Notes under the pieces: generated by a model
The model's database searches: none
Told to the model about the DNA's origin: nothing
The model's input: the letters and a program-made list of their open reading frames with translations, nothing else
Source: Anaerolineales bacterium
Lineage (GTDB): Bacteria; Chloroflexota; Anaerolineae; Anaerolineales; Villigracilaceae
Assembly (NCBI GenBank): GCA_025938055.1
Contig: JAICQC010000357.1
Location: 1-5,005 of the forward strand
Reading direction: 5' to 3'
DNA: 5,005 nucleotides
Made by a program: the position numbers and the translations under genes
Part shown: positions 1-5,005 of the stretch, one piece after another
Layout: each line of letters opens with the position of its first letter
How positions within the stretch are numbered: position 1 is the stretch's first letter

Positions 1-1
1 C

Positions 2-274
2 GACCTGTATGTGTATGACAGCCAGGCGCGCCAGGGTCAAAGAATCAACCCGATTGACGGGGAATGTTGTTACCGTGATGCGCGCTGGAGCCCGGATAAG
101 ACCCATATCTTTTTTGTGTTCCAGCGTGTTGGCACCACTGAAATCGAGTTCTATTACATCCCCTATGATGAACTCGACAGCGGTGGACCGTGGACACCGA
201 TCCCAAATATAGATACCCTGTTCCCCACCCCGCGCGAACGACCGCAGCCTGCACTACGACCAATCCAGGAATAA
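2..274 (+). CDS. PD40/TolB-like beta-propeller protein, C-terminal fragment
   Basis: This is the 3' end of a gene whose start lies before the window. The open frame runs from base 2 to a TAA at 272-274, giving 90 visible residues. The segment YRDARWSPDKTHIFF matches the core of a PD40/WD40-like propeller blade (pattern xxxWSPDGxxIxF), as found in TolB-related proteins. The preceding DLYVYDSQARQ is the end strand of one blade, and the following EIEFYYIPYDEL looks like the outer strands of the last blade. The tail is proline-rich (PTPRERPQPALRP) and probably unstructured. Such proteins are usually exported or surface-associated binding scaffolds with no catalytic role, but that is family knowledge and no signal peptide is visible here. 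A GTG at 11-13 and an ATG at 9-11 are very unlikely starts because the blade is already under way there. The gene converges on the ABC export operon. Confidence 0.72.
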   Translation, partial: DLYVYDSQARQGQRINPIDGECCYRDARWSPDKTHIFFVFQRVGTTEIEFYYIPYDELDSGGPWTPIPNIDTLFPTPRERPQPALRPIQE

Positions 275-306
275 AAATGTCCCGCTACGAGCCGGGACAT
301 TTTTAT
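271..306. terminator. Bidirectional intrinsic terminator between convergent genes
   Basis: Bases 271-284 (ATAAAAATGTCCCG) pair perfectly with 293-306 (CGGGACATTTTTAT), giving a 14-bp stem with an 8-base loop. The GC-rich core (GTCCCG/CGGGAC) is flanked by five A residues on the left and five T residues on the right. Read on either strand it is therefore a stem followed by a U-tract, the form of a two-way Rho-independent terminator. It lies between the plus-strand propeller gene and the minus-strand permease gene, whose stop is 22 bp away. The TAA stop of the plus-strand gene is embedded in the left arm. Confidence 0.88.
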
Positions 307-327
307 ATTCACGATATCACACCCGCC

Positions 328-1524
328 TCACTCGTAGCGGAACCGCCAGACCCCCACCCCAAAGAAGAGCGCTGCGAACCCGAGCAGAACCGCCACTTCA
401 GGTAGAACCTCAGCCAAGCCTCCGCCGCGCAGGACGAGGTCCAGCATGCCCTGCATCGCCCAGGTGGTGGGCAGGACCTTCACCGCGTTCTGGATCGCAG
501 GTGGGAAGAGCTCAAGCGGATACCAGCATCCGCCCATCAGCGCGAAGACCATACCGAACATCACGCTCAGTCCGCTCGCCTGCCCTTCGGTCTTGATGAA
601 GGTCCCCATGACAGTGCCAAAGGCAGCCGCGGCCAGCGCGGATGCCAGCAGGGTGATGAACAGCGCCAACGGCTCGCGCCCCCAGTTAAGCTTCATGGCA
701 AAGACGCCAAACCCCACCAGCAGTAACATTTGAACGAGCGCCATCGCCACCTGACCGGAGATCGTCCCCAGTAAAAAAGTGGCTTTGCTGGCAGGGGTTG
801 TAAGCAGGCGGCGCAATGTGCCTTGCTGGCGTTCGTAGGCAAATAATGCCGAAATCCCGAACAGTGGAATAAACACCCATGTGATCAACTGTCCGGCAGA
901 TGTATTGGCGCGCGGGTCATATTCGATCTCATCCTCGGTGACACCCTCGATCACCGTCACGCGTTCCGGTGCCTCCTGCTGGGTGGACTGCGCCGTTTTG
1001 AGAGAGGCCTCAAAGTATTGCTCTTCTTCTGCCTCTGACGCGAACGGCTGTCTCAATTCGCGCTGACGGACGGCGTTCTGCGCGGCAGAGAATGAGCTGC
1101 TCACCCGCCGAATGGCGGTCAGCACTGCCTGCTCGGCAGCCAGCGCGTTCATGTTGTTGGGCTGTTGGAGCAACTCCACTTCTGCGGTTCCGCTTTGCAG
1201 GGAATCAAGGTTGAGCCCGGAGGGGATGATCAGCACCACTTCGGCGCGCCGTTCATCAAATAAATCCTGTGCCTCGTCATATGCTACCGCTTCCGGGCGG
1301 ACAGCTGTGGACATTTCCAATTCGTCGACGAGCTGTTGTGAGATGGATGTATTCGCTTCGTCTACAACAAGCAAGTTGATGCGCGGGTCTTCATTTCCTG
1401 ACGGGGTTCCACCGGCAAGCAGGAAGGTGAACACCACGGGAAGTACGATAAAGAACAATAGTTCCGATGGGCCGGCAAATCGAACGATGGCATCTTTCCA
1501 GGCAATCGCAAGAATCTTCTTCAT
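328..1524 (-). CDS. ABC-2 type export permease (second of a pair)
   Basis: A 398-residue membrane subunit of an ABC exporter, in the ABC-2 family with a large loop domain. It has one N-terminal helix (about residues 20-37), an extracytoplasmic domain (about 40-208, rich in Glu, Gln and Ala), then about five helices (roughly 210-229, 249-275, 283-309, 314-334 and 371-393). The motif YERQQGTLRRLLTTPAS (230-246) is the conserved cytoplasmic segment after the second helix, typical of DrrB/YhhJ-type permeases. A second conserved block, PPAIQNAVKVLPTTWAMQGM, lies near 341-360. The ATG lies 2 bp after the stop of the preceding permease, and AGAG at 1531-1534 (minus strand) acts as its ribosome binding site inside that gene's last codons, so translational coupling is likely. 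Role: pairs with the other permease to form the channel driven by the ATPase. Substrate unknown. Confidence 0.9.
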   Translation of the reverse strand: MKKILAIAWKDAIVRFAGPSELLFFIVLPVVFTFLLAGGTPSGNEDPRINLLVVDEANTSISQQLVDELEMSTAVRPEAVAYDEAQDLFDERRAEVVLIIPSGLNLDSLQSGTAEVELLQQPNNMNALAAEQAVLTAIRRVSSSFSAAQNAVRQRELRQPFASEAEEEQYFEASLKTAQSTQQEAPERVTVIEGVTEDEIEYDPRANTSAGQLITWVFIPLFGISALFAYERQQGTLRRLLTTPASKATFLLGTISGQVAMALVQMLLLVGFGVFAMKLNWGREPLALFITLLASALAAAAFGTVMGTFIKTEGQASGLSVMFGMVFALMGGCWYPLELFPPAIQNAVKVLPTTWAMQGMLDLVLRGGGLAEVLPEVAVLLGFAALFFGVGVWRFRYE

Positions 1525-1526
1525 AA

Positions 1527-2786
1527 TTATCTCTGTGCGATCCCGTTTCGGTTGAACAGCACGACCGCGATCGCGAATAAGACGGCACCCATGATGAGCA
1601 ATGCAGTAACCGGTTCGATCAAATTAGGCAGCGTGCCGCCCAGGGCAAGCGTCGTAAACCCATCCAGCCCCCAGGCGTTTGGCGTGATCTTGCTTACAGT
1701 CCGGAAAAAAGGCGGCATTTGCTGGAGGTTAATGAAGCTCCCGCCGAGGATGCCAAAGATCAGCATCAGCGCCGAACCGACGCTCCCCACCTGCGCCTGT
1801 GACCGTGACAGCGCTGTGATCAGCATGCCCCAACCCGTCGCGCCGAAGACCGCTGCGAGGATCAGAACGATCAACCCCAGCGCGTCGCCCCATTGCACGC
1901 CGAAGAAGACCGAGCTTGCCAGGATCAAAATCCCGACCTGTGCAACGCCGGTCAAAAAGATTCCCAGCACCTTCCCGCCAAGTACCTGCGCGTTGGATGT
2001 CGGCGACACCAGCAGGCGCGGCAGTGTCCCCTGCGAGCGTTCGGCGAGGATGGAACGCCCGCCATAGGAAACGGTGTACATCAGGAACAGCAATGCCATG
2101 CCGGGTGCCATGTAGGCAAGGATATCGAACTCGACCGCCTCTGCGCCTTCCTCGTTTGTTTTCAGCATGATGGCAGTACCTTCTGTTTCATCCTGATTTT
2201 CAAAGATCTTACGGGCTTCGGTTTCGGCGTTCTCAGCCGTGATAAGTCCGTCGGCAGCCAGTTGTAAGATCGCCGTCATGCCGCTGGTGCGGCTCTCTTC
2301 GACGCGTGAAATAAACTCATCCACAATGGCTTTGACGATACCTGCGCTCGTGGGGCGGGCGGGATTCGCATACACCTCGATCTTCACAGGCTCAGGCTGG
2401 ACAAAGCTTTCGTCAAACTGTGTCCCCGGGGCGGGGATAACTGAACGTGTGAAGCCCTCCGGGATGATGACGACTGCCGCGGCTTCATCCTCGTCGATCA
2501 GACGGCGAGCTGCTTCGGGGTCGGAGGAGGCAGTAGGTTCCATGAGATTGGCGAGTTCCTCCGAGGAGAACACGTCCACCAGCGCATTCCCCAACTGGTC
2601 GTTATCCAGGTTGACAATGATGACAGGGATATCCGAAATCCCGCTGGAGCCGCCGCTAAAGCGACCGGTGACAAAGCCCATACCGATGGTCAGCAGGAAC
2701 GGCGCGAGGAGCATGAAGATCAGCGCGGCGCGGTCGCGGAAAATAAGGGTGAGATCTTTAAGACCGATCAGGAAAAGTTTTTTCAT
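1527..2786 (-). CDS. ABC-2 type export permease (first of a pair)
   Basis: A 419-residue ABC-2 permease. A helix at about 22-42 follows the amphipathic start MKKLFLIGLKDLTLIFRD. An extracytoplasmic domain of about 180 residues (43-223) is followed by helices near 224-243, 270-292, 302-327, 334-355 and 388-411. ILAERSQGTLPRLLVSPTS (246-264) is the hallmark segment of this family. It is paralogous to the next gene: both begin MKK, share a VVIIPEGF / VVLIIPSGL block in the loop domain, and share GTLxRLL and PPxxxxxxKxxPxxW motifs. I chose the ATG at 2784-2786 over an in-frame GTG at 2805-2807. The ATG aligns with the paralogue's start and has a modest GAAAG (2794-2798, minus strand) 7 bases upstream, whereas the GTG has no clear binding site. 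Role: membrane half of an efflux pump with unknown substrate. Confidence 0.9.
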   Translation of the reverse strand: MKKLFLIGLKDLTLIFRDRAALIFMLLAPFLLTIGMGFVTGRFSGGSSGISDIPVIIVNLDNDQLGNALVDVFSSEELANLMEPTASSDPEAARRLIDEDEAAAVVIIPEGFTRSVIPAPGTQFDESFVQPEPVKIEVYANPARPTSAGIVKAIVDEFISRVEESRTSGMTAILQLAADGLITAENAETEARKIFENQDETEGTAIMLKTNEEGAEAVEFDILAYMAPGMALLFLMYTVSYGGRSILAERSQGTLPRLLVSPTSNAQVLGGKVLGIFLTGVAQVGILILASSVFFGVQWGDALGLIVLILAAVFGATGWGMLITALSRSQAQVGSVGSALMLIFGILGGSFINLQQMPPFFRTVSKITPNAWGLDGFTTLALGGTLPNLIEPVTALLIMGAVLFAIAVVLFNRNGIAQR

Positions 2787-2870
2787 AGCAATACTTTCAA
2801 GTGTCACAGCTGTACTTGCAGGCGCCGCGACATGGCAATCTCATGTTTGCACGTTACTCTCGCAATGACA
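2787..2870. other. 84-bp spacer between ATPase and first permease
   Basis: This untranslated gap inside the operon is much wider than the 2-bp junction downstream. On the minus strand it begins TGTCATTGCGAG, directly after the ATPase stop, and contains GAGATTGCC about 28 bases further on. These resemble pieces of a dispersed non-coding repeat family I recall from environmental bacterial genomes, but the resemblance is from memory and partial. A short inverted repeat, CAAGT (2798-2802) with ACTTG (2814-2818), surrounds the palindrome ACAGCTGT (2806-2813). No promoter or U-tract terminator is evident, so the operon probably reads through. Confidence 0.4.
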
Positions 2871-2882
2871 TTAGTCTCGCAA
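2849..2882 (-). repeat. Tandem imperfect 17-bp direct repeat over the ATPase stop codon
   Basis: Read on the minus strand, two adjacent 17-base units are TTGCGAGACTAATGTCA (2882-2866) and TTGCGAGAGTAACGTGC (2865-2849). They agree at 13 of 17 positions, including the first eight. The first unit encodes the last residues of the ATPase (Leu-Arg-Asp) and its TAA; the second lies in the spacer. A local duplication is the simplest reading. Chance similarity is possible. Confidence 0.5.
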
Positions 2883-3815
2883 AGCCCGCCCGGTAAGATG
2901 CAAAAACACTGCTTCAAGATTTGGCTCGCGGATATCGATCGAATGAATCTTGATGCCGCGCTCATTGGCTTGACTCACGACCGCGGCGAGAATATCCTCT
3001 GCCTCGCGCGCAATGACCGAAACTGCGTGGTCGCTGGCACTCGCTTCGATGACATCCTTCACGCCGTCCAGTGATTTTGCCAGCGCTTGGGGATCGTCGT
3101 TCTCCCCGATGTGCAGGACGAGTGTTTCGGTCTGTCCCACCTGCTGGGTGAGTTCCTTCTGCGTGCCGAGTGCGATCAATTCGCCGTGATCGATGATTCC
3201 GACGCGGTTCGAAAGCTCCTGGGCTTCCTCCATGTAATGGGTGGTGTAGAGGACGGTCATGCCCTGTCGGTTGAGGTCCTTGACCGTGTCAAGGATGGCG
3301 CGGCGCGACTGCGGATCGATCCCCACGGTGGGCTCGTCCATGAACAGCAGGCGCGGCTTGTGGAGCAGTCCCACGCCGATGTTAACGCGGCGCTTCATGC
3401 CGCCCGAGTAGGTCTTGACGCGGTTTTTGGCTTTATCAGTCAAGCCGATCTGCTCCAGCACTTCGTCGACGCGGCTGTTGAGTGGATTGCCGCTCAATCC
3501 ATACATCTGTCCCCAGAAGACCAAATTTTCGCGCGCCGTAAGATCCTCATACAGGGCAATCTCCTGCGGTACCACACCGATCACCTGTTTGACCGCCATC
3601 GGGCTTTTCGTGATGGAATGTCCGCCGATGGTCGCGTCGCCGGAAGTGGGCGTATATAATGTGGAAAGCATGGAGATCGTGGTTGTCTTCCCAGCGCCAT
3701 TCGGTCCGAGCAGGCTGAAGATTTCCCCTTCTTTAATGTCAAACGAAATCCCCTTTACGGCGGTAAAGTCACCGTATTTTTTGACGAGATTGTTGACTTC
3801 TAGGATAGATGCCAT
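2871..3815 (-). CDS. ABC exporter ATP-binding protein, DrrA-type
   Basis: The 314-residue nucleotide-binding subunit that powers the two permeases encoded downstream. All catalytic motifs are present: Walker A GPNGAGKT (37-44), Q-loop VVPQE (Gln84), signature YSGGMKRR (136-143; the YSGGM form is typical of DrrA-like ATPases), Walker B LLFMD with catalytic Glu161 (156-161), D-loop near 165-168, and switch His193 in TTHYMEEAQ. After the ATPase core, residues of about 225-314 form a DrrA-type C-terminal extension ending EPNLEAVFLHLTGRALRD, the usual ending of this subfamily. DrrA-type pumps export drugs, antibiotics or lipids, but the sequence does not specify the substrate. The start is well supported: AGGAG (minus strand, 3822-3826) sits 6 bases before the ATG. 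It is the first gene of the operon, so its control region is 3816-4098. Confidence 0.95.
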   Translation of the reverse strand: MASILEVNNLVKKYGDFTAVKGISFDIKEGEIFSLLGPNGAGKTTTISMLSTLYTPTSGDATIGGHSITKSPMAVKQVIGVVPQEIALYEDLTARENLVFWGQMYGLSGNPLNSRVDEVLEQIGLTDKAKNRVKTYSGGMKRRVNIGVGLLHKPRLLFMDEPTVGIDPQSRRAILDTVKDLNRQGMTVLYTTHYMEEAQELSNRVGIIDHGELIALGTQKELTQQVGQTETLVLHIGENDDPQALAKSLDGVKDVIEASASDHAVSVIAREAEDILAAVVSQANERGIKIHSIDIREPNLEAVFLHLTGRALRD

Positions 3816-3821
3816 GGATCG

Positions 3822-3828
3822 CTCCTGT
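3822..3828 (-). promoter_or_regulatory. Strong ribosome binding site of the ABC ATPase gene
   Basis: ACAGGAG on the minus strand, with the AGGAG core at 3822-3826 and a 6-base spacer before the ATG at 3813-3815. It is the best Shine-Dalgarno match in the operon and fixes the ATPase start. Confidence 0.8.
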
Positions 3829-3837
3829 ACTCATTGT

Positions 3838-3856
3838 TATGAATGTGTATGAATGT
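3838..3856. repeat. Two copies of TATGAATGT at 10-bp spacing
   Basis: TATGAATGT occurs at 3838-3846 and again at 3848-3856, a perfect 9-base direct repeat with a period of 10 bp (ACATTCATA on the operon's strand). It lies 23-41 bases before the ATPase start codon. One-turn spacing puts both copies on the same helix face, as in sites for some response regulators. It could also be a simple slippage duplication or part of the 5' leader. Confidence 0.55.
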
Positions 3857-3990
3857 TTACGATAATTTGGGCTCCGGGTTTTAGAAGCAGAAGGCAGAGC
3901 TTCCTTTGGATACGCCTTTGCCACATGAGCTGGACTTTTAAGATGAGATGGTTTTGATTTCTCCGAGTGTACCTGTTTCCATGGATTTGC

Positions 3991-4036
3991 ACATTGTCCC
4001 TTCTGCGTGGACAACAGGGACAGGCGGACATTGTCC
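3991..4036. promoter_or_regulatory. Candidate operator: cluster of GGACA/TGTCC half-sites
   Basis: Five copies of one 5-base half-site occur in 42 bp: TGTCC at 3995-3999, GGACA at 4009-4013, 4018-4022 and 4026-4030, and TGTCC at 4032-4036. The last two form a palindrome, GGACA-T-TGTCC, with a 1-base centre. TTGTCC (3994-3999) and GGACAA (4009-4014) form a wider inverted repeat with a 9-base gap. ACATTGTCC occurs perfectly twice, at 3991 and 4028. This looks like a multi-site operator for a dimeric regulator, 176-221 bp before the ATPase start. No regulator is encoded in the window, so the assignment is inference. Confidence 0.4.
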
Positions 4037-4091
4037 ATCTGTACAGTGCCTGCGACTGCGCAGAGGAAGAAGTTTGGAATCAGGTTTTCAG

Positions 4092-4110
4092 AGGCTCTTT
4101 ACAAGAGCCT
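4092..4110 (-). terminator. Hairpin over the peptidase stop codon, weak terminator candidate
   Basis: AGGCTCTT (4092-4099) pairs perfectly with AAGAGCCT (4103-4110) around a 3-base loop, giving an 8-bp stem. The TAA stop of the peptidase gene (4099-4101) falls in the loop and stem base. No U-tract follows on the minus strand (the next bases read CTGAAAACCTG), so it is not a canonical intrinsic terminator. It may instead protect or delimit the 3' end of the mRNA. Confidence 0.4.
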
Positions 4111-5005
4111 GTTGTAATTCTTCAGCACCTCTTTTAATTCAGCATGCGGCAACGCGTCGACCTTTATGCCGTTGTAGCCTGTCATCGATTCAGCTGCGAT
4201 CATCGAGTTGATAATTGCTTCCTCCGCCACGTATGCAGAGGCATAGAAAAGAGGATCCAGGTAATCGTTGAGGACATAATCTACAGTTCCGAGCGCTGTT
4301 CCAGAAAAGCCTGTCGGTGCTGTTGAGAACGCCAGGAAAATATCCCCACTGCCGTTGCCGCCCAGGGAGCCCGTCCGTGCCATGCCCAGAGAGGCGCGTT
4401 TCGCCAGGCGTTTGAGCTGGTGGGGCAGGAGGGGTGCATCGGTGGCAAGGACAATGATCAGCGAACCGTCATCCTTTTGGAAAAGATTCTCTCCATTTGT
4501 GAACGGCGCATTCTCCCTGAGATGCTGACCCACTGGCGCGCCTGCCACGGTAAGCTGATACCGCCGACCAAAGTTCGATTGCACCAGTGCTCCCACAGTC
4601 CAGCCTCCGAGCTTTTCGGGAAGTTTTCGCGAGGAGGTCCCGGTGCCGCCTTTGAACTCATAACATAACATGCCTGTGCCACCACCCACATTGCCTTCCT
4701 CGATCGTCCCATCCCTGGCACTCTCGAGCGCCTGCCAGACGTGCTCTGCCCTGACGTGGAATCCGTTCATGTCGTTGAGCCAGCCATCGGCGGTTTCCGT
4801 CACCACCGGGCAGGACCAGCGCTGGTAAATAGCGTTGTTCTTCGCCTGCCAGTCGATGATCGTGTCGCGCACGATGCCCACGGAGTGTGTGTTGGTGATC
4901 CCGATCGGCCCTTCCAGGAAGCCACCCTCGTCGATCCATGCCGTGCCGGTCATCTCGCCGTTGCCGTTGAACGGGAACCACGCCCCGAACACCGGGTCGT
5001 GATTC
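4099..5005 (-). CDS. P1-family (DmpA/S58) peptidase, N-terminus cut by window edge
   Basis: 301 residues are visible, running to a TAA at 4099-4101. The frame stays open to the window edge, so the true start lies outside and perhaps 30-70 residues are missing. A GTG at 4990-4992 falls inside conserved sequence and is not a start. Family motifs in order, numbered from that GTG: FNGNGEMTGTAWI (8-20), GFLEGPIGITNTHSVG (24-39), EGNVGGGTGM (99-108), YEFKGGTGTSSR (111-122) and LATDAPLLPHQLKRLAKRA (182-200). They identify the DmpA/beta-aminopeptidase fold, which matures by self-cleavage just before the nucleophile. The cleavage site should lie in the GTGTSSR segment, though I cannot fix which Thr or Ser is the nucleophile. 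Known members remove N-terminal amino acids, including D- or beta-residues, from short peptides. It was probably not acquired with the exporter, being a separate unit upstream on the same strand. Confidence 0.9.
   Translation of the reverse strand, partial: NHDPVFGAWFPFNGNGEMTGTAWIDEGGFLEGPIGITNTHSVGIVRDTIIDWQAKNNAIYQRWSCPVVTETADGWLNDMNGFHVRAEHVWQALESARDGTIEEGNVGGGTGMLCYEFKGGTGTSSRKLPEKLGGWTVGALVQSNFGRRYQLTVAGAPVGQHLRENAPFTNGENLFQKDDGSLIIVLATDAPLLPHQLKRLAKRASLGMARTGSLGGNGSGDIFLAFSTAPTGFSGTALGTVDYVLNDYLDPLFYASAYVAEEAIINSMIAAESMTGYNGIKVDALPHAELKEVLKNYNRLL

Larger units (their letters stand above)
3816..4098. other. Non-coding control region between peptidase and export operon
   Basis: These 283 bp contain no credible gene. 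Short open frames on the minus strand have no recognisable domain, are rich in Lys, Ser and Arg without hydrophobic pattern, and one overlaps the ATPase start. The promoter of the export operon should lie here. I looked for -35/-10 pairs reading toward the ATPase and found none close to the sigma-70 consensus with proper spacing, so I do not place one. The region does contain a half-site cluster (3991-4036) and the tandem repeat next to the ribosome binding site. Confidence 0.6.

Noticed and set aside
1552..2067. 171-residue open frame on the plus strand
   Set aside because: Antisense to the permease membrane region; no coherent domain or membrane pattern.
2805..2807. Upstream GTG as start of the first permease, adding 7 residues
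   Set aside because: No Shine-Dalgarno sequence precedes it, while the ATG at 2784-2786 matches the paralogue's MKK start.
2239..2868. 209-residue open frame on the plus strand
   Set aside because: Antisense to the first permease; low-complexity Ser/Arg/Ala composition typical of a shadow frame.
3087..3659. 190-residue open frame on the plus strand
   Set aside because: It lies entirely antisense to the ATPase gene, whose motifs are complete, and has no recognisable domain.
3884..3903. GAAGC...GCTTC inverted repeat as a terminator or riboswitch stem
   Set aside because: Only 5 bp with a 10-base loop and no U-tract; no known riboswitch pattern is visible.
3994..4014. TTGTCC as a -35 box for the export operon
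   Set aside because: No acceptable -10 hexamer occurs at 16-18 bp spacing in the operon's direction.
3837..4031. 64-residue open frame on the minus strand (Cys/Arg-rich start)
   Set aside because: No convincing ribosome binding site or domain was seen; it overlaps another open frame and the putative control region.
3769..4038. 89-residue open frame on the minus strand upstream of the ATPase
   Set aside because: It overlaps the well-supported ATPase start and ribosome binding site, and its composition does not look like a protein.

Overview
The window is a bacterial chromosomal segment with dense, ordinary coding and moderately high GC. It shows no phage, IS, CRISPR or RNA genes. The first gene resembles the PD40/TolB-like repeat proteins I associate with Chloroflexota (Anaerolineae-type) genomes, and the DrrA-type exporter fits that group too. 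This placement is an inference from protein style only, with low to moderate confidence.

Layout: (1) Bases 2-274, plus strand, hold the 3' end of a beta-propeller (PD40/TolB-like) protein whose start lies outside the window. (2) Bases 271-306 form a strong, symmetrical hairpin with an A-tract on one side and a T-tract on the other. It can serve as a terminator for both convergent transcription units. (3) Bases 328-3815, minus strand, are a three-gene ABC export operon transcribed right to left: a DrrA-type ATPase (2871-3815), an ABC-2 permease (1527-2786) and a second ABC-2 permease (328-1524). The two permeases are 2 bp apart and are clear paralogues. Each has one N-terminal membrane helix, a large extracytoplasmic domain and about five C-terminal helices, so the likely product is an asymmetric exporter made of an ATPase dimer and a permease heterodimer. 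An 84-bp spacer separates ATPase and first permease and carries a tandem imperfect 17-bp repeat. (4) Bases 3816-4098 are non-coding. They hold the presumed control region of the export operon, with a cluster of GGACA/TGTCC half-sites and a tandem 10-bp-period repeat next to the ribosome binding site. (5) Bases 4099-5005, minus strand, are most of a P1-family (DmpA/S58, beta-aminopeptidase-type) peptidase, its N-terminus cut by the window edge.

The export operon is a coherent functional unit: the ATPase powers efflux through the two permeases. Its substrate cannot be read from the sequence. The peptidase lies upstream on the same strand, but the 283-bp gap and the hairpin at its stop codon suggest a separate unit. 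I did not find convincing evidence of an undescribed system. The parts most worth a second look are the non-coding elements around the operon.
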